Below are positions 8,048 to 17,585 of a DNA stretch of 47,011 bases, piece after piece. This DNA comes from Rhodospirillaceae bacterium. GTDB taxonomy: Bacteria; Pseudomonadota; Alphaproteobacteria; Rhodospirillales; Rhodospirillaceae. Both the position numbers and the translations under genes were made by a program. Position 1 is the first letter of the stretch, and every line of letters begins with the position of its first letter. The notes below the pieces were generated by a model that was not told the DNA's origin, ran no database searches, and saw only the letters and a program-made list of their open reading frames with translations. The DNA lies in assembly GCA_002737725.1 (NCBI GenBank), contig NSIP01000016.1:1-47011 (forward strand). The letters are read 5' to 3'.

Positions 8048-9541
8048 ATGATCAAGCACACTCTATCTGCATTATTTTTAGGCCTGTCTGCTGCGTCCTC
8101 GGCATGGGCCGATGACACATTGAAAATCGCCAACCTCGCCTTGCCCGAAGGCCGCGGGGTGCCGCACATGGCCATTGGCACACCCTATTTCATGATCTGG
8201 CCTGCCATCTTCGATGGGCTGACTAATATTGGCCCAGACGGTAAAGCCATGCCGATGCTGGCGACCGAATGGGCACCCCTGAATCCTCAGACATGGCGGT
8301 TCAAAATCAGGCCGGGCATAACTTTCTCGAACGGCGAGCTGGTTGATGCGGCGGCCGTCGCAGCAACGATGGCCACACTCGCCACACCAGAAGCCGTGAA
8401 GTGGTCGGTCTATAATGCTTTCCGCGGCATTACGGGCGCGAAGGTTGTTGATGCACTGACGGTGGACATTACAACCGATCCGCCCGACCGCTTGCTGCCT
8501 AATCGTATTGGGGCGCTGCGTATTTTACCGCCGGCTTATTGGGCGAAGGTGGGCGCGGAAGGCTTTGCGAAACAGCCAATTGGCAGCGGCCCCTATGTTG
8601 TTGACCGGTGGGACCCCACGCTGATGAAGATGTCAGCTAACCCAAAATCGTGGCGTGCACCAAAGATTGCGAAAGTTGAAATCCGCGAAGTGCCTGAAGG
8701 CACGGCACGTCTTCAAGGGTTGCTGTCGGGCGCAATTGATTTAGCGCTTTATTTGAATCCCGAAGACAAAGCTGCCGTGGAGGCCGAAGGCGGCCACATC
8801 GTCACGCGCTCGGGTGGCGGTGTGGAAGTTCTGGCATTCGTCACGATCAAAGATTCGCCCCTTAAAGATAAGCGCGTCCGCCAAGCACTCAATTATGCTG
8901 TCGACAAACAAGCTATCGTCGATGGACTGTTGGGCGGCATGACATCACCCGCCAGTCAACCTGCTCCGCGCGGCGTGTCTGGTCGTGACGACACATTGGC
9001 CCCCTTTCCCTATGACCCAGCCAAGGCAAAGGCACTGCTTGCTGAAGCTGGTTACGCCAAGGGTTTTAGCTTTATGTCCGAAACGTCCAGCGGTGGCCGT
9101 GGGCCGAGTGCTGCGATTGCCCAAAAGATCGCACAGGATTTGGCAGCCGTCGGCGTGCGCATGGAAGTGCGCGCCGTGCCGCAATCAAAAATTTTCCGCG
9201 CTGCTTATGATGGCAGTTTCGACGGCCAAGCCTTCACCATGATGTATGGGTCGATCCCGTATATGGATGCGCTGACATCTCTGCGGCTGCATTCATGCTT
9301 GTGGCAGACGCCTTGGAACTGTGTGCCCGAATATGCTGAACGCATCAAACAAGCATATGCCGCATTTGACCCCGTTGAGCGCGAGCGACTGACCAAGGCC
9401 TTGGTGCGCGATATTCGCGATGATGCACCGGCGCTGTGGTTATACGACGATGTCACCTTCGATGGGGTGTCGGCGCGCGTGAAGAACTACAAGCCGGTCT
9501 TTTCGACCATTAATTATGAAACGTTAGAGTTGGCAAAATAA
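8048..9541 (+). CDS. Family-5 ABC solute-binding protein (orphan)
   Basis: The protein has 497 residues from ATG 8048; a GTG at 8033 would add five. The signal peptide MIKHTLSALFLGLSAASSAWA gives a periplasmic protein. SBP_bac_5 (DppA/OppA-type) features: PQTWRFKIRPGITFSNGE, PIGSGPYVVDRW, KDKRVRQALNYAVDKQAIV, FPYDPAKAKALLAEAGY. Family members deliver peptides, nickel, glutathione or other small solutes to an ABC permease. No permease or ATPase gene is adjacent. It is a clear paralogue of the proteins at 22875 and 37353: all share the C-terminal pattern of a Cys pair around HSCLW...C and an LYxxxxxDGxxxRVxxxKP-like end. A strong terminator follows immediately. Confidence 0.92.
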   Translation: MIKHTLSALFLGLSAASSAWADDTLKIANLALPEGRGVPHMAIGTPYFMIWPAIFDGLTNIGPDGKAMPMLATEWAPLNPQTWRFKIRPGITFSNGELVDAAAVAATMATLATPEAVKWSVYNAFRGITGAKVVDALTVDITTDPPDRLLPNRIGALRILPPAYWAKVGAEGFAKQPIGSGPYVVDRWDPTLMKMSANPKSWRAPKIAKVEIREVPEGTARLQGLLSGAIDLALYLNPEDKAAVEAEGGHIVTRSGGGVEVLAFVTIKDSPLKDKRVRQALNYAVDKQAIVDGLLGGMTSPASQPAPRGVSGRDDTLAPFPYDPAKAKALLAEAGYAKGFSFMSETSSGGRGPSAAIAQKIAQDLAAVGVRMEVRAVPQSKIFRAAYDGSFDGQAFTMMYGSIPYMDALTSLRLHSCLWQTPWNCVPEYAERIKQAYAAFDPVERERLTKALVRDIRDDAPALWLYDDVTFDGVSARVKNYKPVFSTINYETLELAK

Positions 9542-9570
9542 AAAAGGCGGCCTGTGAAGGCCGCCTTTTT
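9541..9570. terminator. Bidirectional intrinsic terminator
   Basis: A perfect 13-bp stem, AAAAAGGCGGCCT (9541-9553) paired with its reverse complement at 9558-9570, encloses the tetraloop GTGA. The A-run on one side and T-run on the other make it work in both directions. It lies between the convergent binding-protein and TonB-receptor genes; the last A of the TAA stop is its first base. Confidence 0.93.
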
Positions 9571-9592
9571 CTCGTCTGATGTAAAAAGCAGT

Positions 9593-12070
9593 TTAGAATT
9601 TATACAACGCCTTCACGCCGATTTCGCGCTTGCGGGGCAGCGAGCCAAACGATTTGCGGGCCAGCGTACCGACGCCACCCGTATCGCCGCCCGTTGTGGT
9701 CCAGCTGAGATCGTTCGTCAGGTTCTTGCCATAAAGTTCCATGGCGAAGTCTTCGTTAATGTTGACGTGCGCGCTGGCGTTTAACTTCCAGTAGCCAGCA
9801 ACTTTTAAGAAGTTCGTGTTGTCGGCAAAGAAGTTGCCTTGATAGACGCCGTCGACGCGAAGGTAAGCGCCGGGTTCGTAGCCCATGAGCTGACCGATCT
9901 GGAGGGTTGCCGCAAGGTTACCCGACCACTTCGGAATGTAACGTGGCCGGTTTCCTTTGGCGTCAATCGAAAAGCCTGGATTCGCCGCCAAGGCTGGAAA
10001 CAAGACGGCTCCACTGAGCGAACCGGTGGCACCGAATTTGGTGAACTTCACGTCGGTATAGGTCGCGGCGGTGCTGAGTTGTAACCAATCGGTCGGCGAG
10101 AATTGAGCATCGAAATCGACACCATAGGTTCTGGAATCACCGGGCAGGTAAACGGCCACGAAGGAGGGGCTGAGTTCGAAAAAGACTTGGTTTTTCCAAT
10201 CCATGTAATAGCCAGCCACCGAGTAGCTCAGCTTATCAGATACCTGTTGCTTGAAGCCGACTTCATAGGCCGAGAGGGTTTGAATCGGTGTAAAAAACCC
10301 GATCGCGTCGGGGGTGAGGCCTGCAGCGGGCACCAACACTGAATATGCCGCAGCATTGGTCGAGAAGCCCTGCAGCTTGCTCTTCGAGAAACTGGTGTAC
10401 AGGTTCATATCCGCGTTGGGCTTGTATGCCAGAATGGCTCGCGGCATGAAGGCTTTATATTCTTGCGGTAAGTTTTGGTTCGGTGCGATATCGAAAGGTC
10501 CGGCAGTGCCAACGGGGAAGTTTCTGGCCAGGCGAGGCTGTGAGATGCCCTGATACAGGATGGTTTGTGTGTCCTTGTGCCAACGACCTTCGAGCGACAA
10601 GGTTAACTGGTCGGTGAAATCATAGTCGACCGAGCCAAAAATGCCGCGGTTCTTGCCCGTTTCAAAGGCGATGTTGTTTTTATATCCGGTGGCTCCGGCA
10701 AAAGCCGGGTAATCAGAACTGCGCGTATCCTGGGCATAATAACTGGCGCCGATCATGTAGCGCAGGTTGCTCTCGGAATCGGAGGTGTAGCGAACTTCAG
10801 CCGACTTATCGCGTGTCCACTGCACAAAACCGACCAGCCAAGGGTTCGGGCCAAGGCCTGTGGCCGGCGTTCCGAAGAGGTTGTCCGTGAAGCTCCAGTT
10901 GCTGGCGATGCCGCGCGAGGCGATCCCGAAAATGGTCGCGTCGTTGGACAACGTGTACTCACCCGACAGGTTGACTCGCCAAAGGCTGTAATTAACACCC
11001 AAGCCGTCGGGGGCCGATACCGTGTTGTACTTCTGCATTTCCACCGGCTTGGTCTGTATGACAGCCAAAGAGGTGCTGAGTGGAAATAATGGTGTCGTGG
11101 AGGTCAGCTTGCCGACAGGAGACAGATTTGTATTTTGCTTGGTCCAATCTGGGAGCGCGCCGCAGAAAATGGCGCGGTTCGCCGTCGCAAGATTCGTGGT
11201 GAATGCAGCGCCTGCTGCGCCGGTGCCGACCCGGCGAAGATTGCCCGAGAACGTCTGGTTGCAAGTGCCTGGTGGGCTGTCGCTCGACTGCCCTTGAAGG
11301 GCGCGGGTATCGTCGGAATCGACGTAGAATCCGTTGACTTTCAATTTCAAGGAATCTGAAGGCTTCAACACCATGTTTGCTGAAATCGATTTGGTGTTTT
11401 CTTGGCCGGCTGGGTCACCGTTGTCATAGTTCCAATCTGCACCGACGCGATCAATCATCGCAGCTAGGCGAAGGCCAAAGGTATCGGTAATCGGGCCACC
11501 CGCAGCGGCGGTGACGTTGTAGCTGCTTTCATTGGACGGCGAGAAAGAGGCCGAACCCTTGCCGGCGAATTCATCACCCGGTTCGGCCGGAATAAAATTC
11601 ACCGCACCAGCAAACGTGTTGCGACCGAAGAATGCGGTCTGCGGCCCTTTGATAACCTCAACGCGGGCTAGATCCATCAGTGGCAAAATGCCGGCGCCAT
11701 CGGAAATGTAGGTGCCGTTCCAGAACACGGCTCCGGCGCGCGCGGCACCGTTTTCTGCCTGCACGCCTTGGCCACGGAATCGGATACTCGGGTTCTGACG
11801 TCCGCCCGCGCCGCCCGCGGCAGTATTTTGAAAAACGAAGCCCGATGTATAAGAGGAGAGGCTTTCCAGATTATTCACACCGAGTTCCGAAATCTTGTCC
11901 GCCGAGAAGGCAGAAACCGAGATCGGAATTTCTTGCAGCGTTTCAGTGCGCTTACGCGCGGTGACGACGATTTCTTCAACCACGCCGGTGTTCTGTGCCA
12001 TGGCGGGCATTGAACTCAGCGCAAACATCACAGTTGTTGTGCCCAAAAGAGCACGCTTGAAAGCCGTCAT
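9593..12070 (-). CDS. TonB-dependent outer-membrane receptor
   Basis: The protein has 825 residues. A signal peptide ends at AMAQ (about 26), followed by the TonB-box-like VVEEIVVTARKR. The plug spans about 35-170 (IPISVSAFSADKI, VEVIKGPQTAFFGRNTFAGAVNFI). A long beta-barrel follows and ends in Phe (REIGVKALYKF), the usual outer-membrane assembly signal. Such receptors import siderophores, vitamins, sugars or peptides using TonB-ExbBD energy; the ligand is not evident. It is monocistronic by eye, shares a bidirectional terminator with the binding-protein gene and resembles the receptor at 27328 in the plug. Confidence 0.95.
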   Translation of the reverse strand: MTAFKRALLGTTTVMFALSSMPAMAQNTGVVEEIVVTARKRTETLQEIPISVSAFSADKISELGVNNLESLSSYTSGFVFQNTAAGGAGGRQNPSIRFRGQGVQAENGAARAGAVFWNGTYISDGAGILPLMDLARVEVIKGPQTAFFGRNTFAGAVNFIPAEPGDEFAGKGSASFSPSNESSYNVTAAAGGPITDTFGLRLAAMIDRVGADWNYDNGDPAGQENTKSISANMVLKPSDSLKLKVNGFYVDSDDTRALQGQSSDSPPGTCNQTFSGNLRRVGTGAAGAAFTTNLATANRAIFCGALPDWTKQNTNLSPVGKLTSTTPLFPLSTSLAVIQTKPVEMQKYNTVSAPDGLGVNYSLWRVNLSGEYTLSNDATIFGIASRGIASNWSFTDNLFGTPATGLGPNPWLVGFVQWTRDKSAEVRYTSDSESNLRYMIGASYYAQDTRSSDYPAFAGATGYKNNIAFETGKNRGIFGSVDYDFTDQLTLSLEGRWHKDTQTILYQGISQPRLARNFPVGTAGPFDIAPNQNLPQEYKAFMPRAILAYKPNADMNLYTSFSKSKLQGFSTNAAAYSVLVPAAGLTPDAIGFFTPIQTLSAYEVGFKQQVSDKLSYSVAGYYMDWKNQVFFELSPSFVAVYLPGDSRTYGVDFDAQFSPTDWLQLSTAATYTDVKFTKFGATGSLSGAVLFPALAANPGFSIDAKGNRPRYIPKWSGNLAATLQIGQLMGYEPGAYLRVDGVYQGNFFADNTNFLKVAGYWKLNASAHVNINEDFAMELYGKNLTNDLSWTTTGGDTGGVGTLARKSFGSLPRKREIGVKALYKF

Positions 12071-12249
12071 GGTATAATTCCCCTAAAGTCTAAAAACAGA
12101 GACCTAAATTTGCTAATTAATCTAGCAAACGATATGTATGCTGGCGATGATTTTTGCTATGATTATATTTTATCTCAGGCTCTATTCTGCGTATCTCAGG
12201 AAAGCCTGAATTGAGTATTTGCCTCACTTTTAGCGATGAGCGCCAAGCA

Positions 12250-12375
12250 ATGACCGTACCCAATTTGCAACACTCGCCAGAAAAAAAGAAATCGATCGAT
12301 ACGGTGCCACTCTGGATTATGGGCACGATTGTTGTTCTCGTGATCTTGATCGTCCTTTACGGGACGCAATCTTAA
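12250..12375 (+). CDS. 41-residue single-pass membrane mini-protein
   Basis: The ORF reads MTVPNLQHSPEKKKSIDTV followed by a hydrophobic helix (about residues 22-37, LWIMGTIVVLVILIVL) and a short polar tail. The Lys cluster before the helix fits N-in topology. A GAG lies about 9 nt before the ATG. A TTG at 12211 would add 13 residues. It occupies the gap between the divergent TonB receptor genes, so a role near one of them is possible but unproven. Confidence 0.45.
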   Translation: MTVPNLQHSPEKKKSIDTVPLWIMGTIVVLVILIVLYGTQS

Positions 12376-12570
12376 ACCCTTTGTTGAACAAGGCTTTTGA
12401 CAGAGTTGCAGTTTATCACGCTGATCTCGCACAGCACCCAAGGGGCTGGGAAAATAAACGCGTCACAAGAGTGTCATGCTGCACCGCCTTGTCGGCCGAG
12501 ACGAAGTTCTTTAGTCACATCAACTTTACTTTCAAACTCTCAGTCAGTTCATCCGTATCAGGTTGTTACT

Positions 12571-14877
12571 TTGGTCTCATGCATAAAAGTATTTCCTAAC
12601 GTAGGCAGCCGATCCTCTGGCGTAGCTGACGAAAAACGCACCTTTCGGCGGGCGCTACCGATGATGGTCGCAGCACTCATTATATGTCTTGGTTGCTTCG
12701 CCTCTCATCCAGGGCTGGCGCAAGTTGCAACCGCCCCAACTGCGGGTAATGCCCAACAACCACCCGAGGTTCCGGGTGTGAGTTTGTCGGACGATGGCAC
12801 GCGCGTGATTTATGGCCCAGAATTTTTCGCGCAATTTAATTCTGTGACGGCGATCGACATCCTCAAGCGCATTCCAGGAATCCAAGAGCTGTTGAATTTT
12901 GACAATGGCGGCTTTGTTCCTGGCGGCTCGTTCGATCAGCCCGAGAAGCGTGGCTTCGGCTCAGAAGGCCAACAAATTCTCATCAATGGTGAACGCGTTT
13001 CAGGCAAAACGAATGATACCGGCGCGACCTTGCAGCGCATCCAGGCGCGGCAAGTGGAACGGGTAGAGGTGATCCGCGGAGCCGTTGCAGGTTTGGATGT
13101 GCGCAGCGAGGGCCTGGTGGTCAATGTCGTTGTGAAGGGGTCGAGCGGTTCGGGCTCTTGGGAGGGCAGCGGGACTCATTACTCGGGCGGCCGTGTGCGG
13201 TGGGGCGGTCGCGCCAGTTACTCTGCAGCGCTCGGCGAATTGAAGTACAACATCGGTATCGAAGAAGCGCCCAGCTTTTTGCTTCGTGATCGAACCGAAA
13301 ATTATAACTCTCCTGCTGGGGCTTTGTTTCAAAGGCTTTTTGAACGCAATGAAGTCTATACGGACAAGCGAATTCTGACCGCCAACATTGGCTATGCGCT
13401 TAGCCATGGTGACAAGCTGTCGTTCAACGGGCGCTACGAAGACAAAGATGAGCACGACGAGCAGCCCATCTACCAGTTTGCCACGACGGGTCAGGCGCTC
13501 ACTTTTTTGCGCTTTGATGATCGGGATCGGGATACAGCTGAAAAAACATGGGAAGTCGGTGGGGATTACACGCACGAGGTTTCAGGCGGGGGGCAGTTTA
13601 AGGGGATTTTTGTCTACACCCACGGAACCTTCGACCGTGCTGCGCCGTTTCGGCTGACGCCCGCCGCAGGCCCTCTCACAATCACACGCTTACAGTTCGA
13701 AAATCGTTCAGAGTCCGAAAAAATTATCCGTGGCTCTTATCAATGGCCCTGGAGTGAGGCGCTGACCGCAGAGTTAGGGTCCGAGGTCGCGATAAATACA
13801 CTTAATAAAAATGTGAAGATGTCCGTCGATCAGAGCGGCATATTAGTTCCTACTTCGCTTTTCAATGCGCTGTCAGAAATTACCGAGACACGTATTGAAC
13901 CCTTCACGAGCGCCTCTTGGCAAGCCACCGAAAAGATATTTATCGATGCTCGTTTCGAGGCGGAATATTCAAAGCTCAATCAAACGGGGCCAGACATCAC
14001 AAATCGTCGGAGTTTGTTCTATCTCCGTCCAGGGCTCGATCTTCGGTACGATGTTGCCCCCTTGAATCAAATCCGGGCATCGTTGCAACGCAATGTCGGT
14101 CAACTCGACTTTGCAGATTTTGTGGCCACCTTCGAGAATAGCGACAGTCGCCCTGGCGTTGTCAATGCAGGAAACCCAAACTTGGTGCCTGAGAAAATTT
14201 GGGAATACGCTTTAACGTATGAACGTCGTCTCAGCGCAGACGGAGGGGTTGTGTCGCTGAAAGCCTTTTATAACGATATCTCAGACTTGGTTGACAGTAT
14301 TGCGGTTTGCCCTCAGCTCGTTCCATCGGCAGGCGGCGACATAGATAAGTGTCGGGAATTGCTCAATACGTCTGCGGTTGGCAACGTAGGTAAAGCTCGG
14401 CAATACGGCCTTGAAACAAAGGCGAGTTTGCGCTTGTCCAGCTTTGGTCTGCCAGGTGTTGTCGTGAATGCGTCGGGCGTTTTGCGTGACTCACGCTTTA
14501 CGGATGCGTTCACCAGCAAGCGGGCCGATATTCAAGATTACCCACCGTATGCCTATTCATTGGGATTTCGCCACGATATCGGATGGCGAGATCTATCGTA
14601 CGGCGCAACCTTTGATGATGAAGGTTTGCGCAAAGATCTTGAAATCAATACGAGCCATGCCCTGAATCGAAGGCTCGACGGAACGGCCTTTGTGGAAATG
14701 AGGGTCTTGAGCGGGATCAAAGCCAAGCTTGAAGTTCGCCGCATTTTCCGTTCTGGGGCCGAGCGGGTGCGATCAACATTCACCGGCAATCGCGGTTTCT
14801 CGCCGCTTTTGCGGGTCGAAGACCGTGTCGCTATTTTTGACCGGGTAATTGCCTTTTCGCTGCGTGGAACGTTTTAG
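12571..14877 (+). CDS. TonB-dependent receptor-like outer-membrane protein
   Basis: It has a receptor plug with IDILKRIPGIQEL, QQILINGERVSGK, RQVERVEVIRGAVAGLDVRSEG, and a barrel that ends in Phe (AFSLRGTF). This is the receptor subfamily whose plug carries the ILINGxRVSGK and GLDVRSxG segments; the ligand is unknown. The start is uncertain. The frame is open from 12397. ATG 12661 gives 738 residues but a signal peptide without basic residues. TTG 12571, with AGG about 8 nt upstream, gives 768 residues and a basic n-region (EKRTFRRALP) before the hydrophobic segment ending at LAQ. I prefer 12571. Its stop overlaps the convergent M24 gene stop by 4 nt. Confidence 0.88.
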   Translation: MVSCIKVFPNVGSRSSGVADEKRTFRRALPMMVAALIICLGCFASHPGLAQVATAPTAGNAQQPPEVPGVSLSDDGTRVIYGPEFFAQFNSVTAIDILKRIPGIQELLNFDNGGFVPGGSFDQPEKRGFGSEGQQILINGERVSGKTNDTGATLQRIQARQVERVEVIRGAVAGLDVRSEGLVVNVVVKGSSGSGSWEGSGTHYSGGRVRWGGRASYSAALGELKYNIGIEEAPSFLLRDRTENYNSPAGALFQRLFERNEVYTDKRILTANIGYALSHGDKLSFNGRYEDKDEHDEQPIYQFATTGQALTFLRFDDRDRDTAEKTWEVGGDYTHEVSGGGQFKGIFVYTHGTFDRAAPFRLTPAAGPLTITRLQFENRSESEKIIRGSYQWPWSEALTAELGSEVAINTLNKNVKMSVDQSGILVPTSLFNALSEITETRIEPFTSASWQATEKIFIDARFEAEYSKLNQTGPDITNRRSLFYLRPGLDLRYDVAPLNQIRASLQRNVGQLDFADFVATFENSDSRPGVVNAGNPNLVPEKIWEYALTYERRLSADGGVVSLKAFYNDISDLVDSIAVCPQLVPSAGGDIDKCRELLNTSAVGNVGKARQYGLETKASLRLSSFGLPGVVVNASGVLRDSRFTDAFTSKRADIQDYPPYAYSLGFRHDIGWRDLSYGATFDDEGLRKDLEINTSHALNRRLDGTAFVEMRVLSGIKAKLEVRRIFRSGAERVRSTFTGNRGFSPLLRVEDRVAIFDRVIAFSLRGTF

Positions 14878-16259
14878 ACGATTTCCAGTGGCTCGCTCAG
14901 CGTATTGAAATACTCAAACCCGGTTTTGGTCACGCGGATCAGGTCTTCGTTATGGCCCGCACCCCAGCCCACTTCGATATAGGGCAGGTCCACTGTGAGA
15001 ATCATGTTTTCTTCCAACACGTGGTCGGCGGGCTTGCTGTAAGGTCCTTCGATGCGGAAGGGGCTGTCGCCGTGCTCCAGGCCCAACGTGTGTGGACTGA
15101 CGATGAGAATCTCACGCGGCATACCGGCTTTGACTTGCGCATCAAATCCGATCTTGGTGAGTTCCGAGAACTTCACGCCGGGTTTAATGGCCTCAGCCAC
15201 CGCATCGCGGCCGACTTTGTTGGCCTTGGCGCGCGCGATTACATCTTTGGGCGGTTCGCCGATACATACGGTGCGTGAGAAGTCGCCATGGTATTGGCGG
15301 AAGTGGCTCACAGCATCGATCAGAAATGCTTTTCCGGGCACAGCTTCGCCATCGGGGAACAATCCAATCGTCACACCTGCCAGGAACGATGTCATCTCGC
15401 TGCCCAGCGCGGCGCATTCGGCGCGGAAGCGGCGCTCGATGTCATCAAAGCGCATGCCTTTTTCGATGGCCTTGATCGTATTCATGGTGGCGATGCCGTT
15501 ATTGAATCCGGCCACGCGCATCAACGCCACTTCCGGCTCACTTTTCACCATGCGTATATAGCGGATGATGTTCTCGGCAGGAACGATGGTGATGCCCTCA
15601 AAGCCGATCTCGTCGAGCAGGTACTTGATGCGCATGTCATCAACGCCGATGCGACCTTTGGTCAGACCCGATGCTTTCAGCGCTTTCACAATGGCCCAGG
15701 CGGGCCCGGCTACTGCGGTGCTGTTGTATTTGGCTTGTGCGTCAGCCCAGCGCTGTTCACGCTCGGTCAGCTTTACGCCTTTGCGCACCGTGTAACCACT
15801 GGTCATGGCTTTGGGTTCGATCTTGCGTTGCTCGGGCGTGGGGTTCTCCCAGTTGAGTGCGCCAGAGTAGGTGATGAGTTCGGGTACTTCGCGGTCGCCA
15901 TTCACGATGTCCCAAGCTTGCGGGTTGCTTGAAATCAAAAAACTTGGCTGTTTGGGGTCGCGTGCGAAAGTGGCTAGCCCGCCAATATCACTGCGAAACT
16001 TGGTCATGGTCGGGGTGGTGTTGGTGAAGTAGTAGACGTTGATCGGATTGAGCACGATCACGCCATCGAGATTGAATTGTTCTAACACAGCATAGGCGCG
16101 GGGTTTATTGACCAGCATTTTCCCCTCGACACCGGGATAAGTTTTTTGGGCACTCAATTCGATGGAGTTGCTGGATTTAGCTTGTGCAGTTGGCGTTGCT
16201 GTTGCGGCTATGCCTGCTGCTCCGATCGCCATTCCGGTTAAAAGTTCGCGACGTTCCAT
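14874..16259 (-). CDS. Exported M24-family metallopeptidase (Xaa-Pro aminopeptidase-like)
   Basis: The protein has 461 residues from the ATG at 16259, which has a near-perfect RBS (GGGAGGA, 5 nt spacing); the longer frame upstream is not needed. The N-terminus MERRELLTGMAIGAAG...AQA is a Tat-type signal, so the enzyme is probably exported folded with its metals. The creatinase/prolidase-type N-domain is followed by the pita-bread domain from about residue 235. All five metal ligands can be assigned: Asp in FLIDAVS, Asp in HGDFSRT, His in SPHTLGLEHGD, Glu in LPYIEVG and Glu in HNEDLIRV. It probably removes N-terminal residues from Xaa-Pro peptides or cleaves a related C-N bond. It faces the TonB receptor gene. 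Confidence 0.92.
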   Translation of the reverse strand: MERRELLTGMAIGAAGIAATATPTAQAKSSNSIELSAQKTYPGVEGKMLVNKPRAYAVLEQFNLDGVIVLNPINVYYFTNTTPTMTKFRSDIGGLATFARDPKQPSFLISSNPQAWDIVNGDREVPELITYSGALNWENPTPEQRKIEPKAMTSGYTVRKGVKLTEREQRWADAQAKYNSTAVAGPAWAIVKALKASGLTKGRIGVDDMRIKYLLDEIGFEGITIVPAENIIRYIRMVKSEPEVALMRVAGFNNGIATMNTIKAIEKGMRFDDIERRFRAECAALGSEMTSFLAGVTIGLFPDGEAVPGKAFLIDAVSHFRQYHGDFSRTVCIGEPPKDVIARAKANKVGRDAVAEAIKPGVKFSELTKIGFDAQVKAGMPREILIVSPHTLGLEHGDSPFRIEGPYSKPADHVLEENMILTVDLPYIEVGWGAGHNEDLIRVTKTGFEYFNTLSEPLEIV

Positions 16260-16410
16260 AAAGTCCTCCCGCATGTGATAGGTACTATGATGGCCCTCAA
16301 CCGCTAACCAAGCAACGCTGTAACCACAACCGCACGCCCCTTGAACGCGTGCCTTGTGCTCATGCATAGTCTCATCTCTGTCTTTATTTCAAAGGCTTGG
16401 AGAGTTTCTT

Positions 16411-17517
16411 ATGGACGTTCGTGCTGCCATCGCCGTTGGGGCCGGAAAACCCCTGATCATCGACACCGTGCAACTCGACGGTCCGCACGCGGGGGAGGTG
16501 TTGGTGGAGGTTAAAGCCACAGGGATCTGCCACACCGATGCCTTTACATTGTCGGGCGATGATCCCGAGGGTGCGTTCCCGGCCATCTTGGGCCACGAGG
16601 GGGCTGGAGTTGTGGTCGATGTGGGCGCGGGCGTGACGTCGCTGAAGAAAGGCGATCACGTGATTCCGCTGTACACGCCCGAATGCCGCCAGTGTAAATT
16701 TTGTACCTCGGGCAAAACCAACCTGTGCCAAGCCATCCGTGAAACCCAGGGCAAGGGAGTCATGCCCGATGGCACCTCGCGCTTCTCGTGGCAGGGCAAA
16801 CCGCTGCTGCACTATATGGGCACCTCGACGTTTGCCAATTTCACGGTGCTGCCCGAGATCGCGCTGGCGAAAATCCGCCCCGACGCACCGTTCGATAAGG
16901 TTTGCTACATCGGCTGCGGCGTCACCACGGGCATTGGCGCGGTCATCTGGACAGCAAAAGCCACGCCTGGTTCCAACATTGTGGTGTTCGGTCTTGGGGG
17001 CATTGGGCTGAACGTCATTCAGGGTGCGCGTCTTGTGGGGGCCGACAAAATCATTGGCGTCGATCTTAACCCTGCACGCGAAGCCTTAGCGCGCAAGTTT
17101 GGTATGACGCATTTCATCAACCCCAGCAAAAGCGCCGACGTGGTGAAGGAGATTGTTGAACTCACGGGCGGCGGTGCCGATTACAGCTTTGAATGTATCG
17201 GTAACGTGAAAGTCATGCGCCAAGCGCTGGAATGCTGTCACAAGGGCTGGGGCCAAAGCATCATCATTGGCGTGGCGGGCGCAGGCCAGGAAATCGCCAC
17301 CCGGCCATTTCAGTTGGTCACGGGCCGCGTCTGGAAGGGCTCAGCTTTTGGCGGGGCGCGGGGCCGCACCGACGTTCCCAAAATCGTCGACTGGTACATG
17401 CAGGGCAAAATCAACATCGACGATCTGATTACCCACACCATGCCACTCAACGACATCAACAAAGCCTTCGACCTGATGCACGAGGGCAAGTCGATCCGCA
17501 GTGTGGTGATGTATTAA
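16411..17517 (+). CDS. frmA: S-(hydroxymethyl)glutathione dehydrogenase (class III ADH)
   Basis: The protein has 368 residues, standard for class III alcohol dehydrogenase. GGAGAG lies 7 nt before the ATG at 16411. Catalytic zinc ligands are Cys40 (GICHTD), His62 (GHEGAG) and Cys169 (YIGCGVTTG). The structural zinc loop is Cys92/95/98/106 ([16 protein letters not shown]), and the NAD motif is GLGGIG at 194-199. It oxidises the spontaneous formaldehyde-glutathione adduct to S-formylglutathione and also reduces S-nitrosoglutathione. No formylglutathione hydrolase or frmR gene is adjacent. It is transcribed divergently from the M24 peptidase gene. Confidence 0.95.
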   Translation: MDVRAAIAVGAGKPLIIDTVQLDGPHAGEVLVEVKATGICHTDAFTLSGDDPEGAFPAILGHEGAGVVVDVGAGVTSLKKGDHVIPLYTPECRQCKFCTSGKTNLCQAIRETQGKGVMPDGTSRFSWQGKPLLHYMGTSTFANFTVLPEIALAKIRPDAPFDKVCYIGCGVTTGIGAVIWTAKATPGSNIVVFGLGGIGLNVIQGARLVGADKIIGVDLNPAREALARKFGMTHFINPSKSADVVKEIVELTGGGADYSFECIGNVKVMRQALECCHKGWGQSIIIGVAGAGQEIATRPFQLVTGRVWKGSAFGGARGRTDVPKIVDWYMQGKINIDDLITHTMPLNDINKAFDLMHEGKSIRSVVMY

Positions 17518-17585
17518 GCGTAAGTCATGCAGATATAACAGAGATGCGATTGTCCTTGCGTGAAGATCAGGACTAGCTTGATCCT

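Noticed and set aside
13000-13575. 191-codon open frame on the minus strand
   Set aside because: Antisense to the second TonB receptor; composition is noise with no domain.
15288-15932. 214-codon open frame on the plus strand
   Set aside because: It lies entirely antisense to the well-supported M24 peptidase, has no family motif and no RBS; a shadow of biased codon use.
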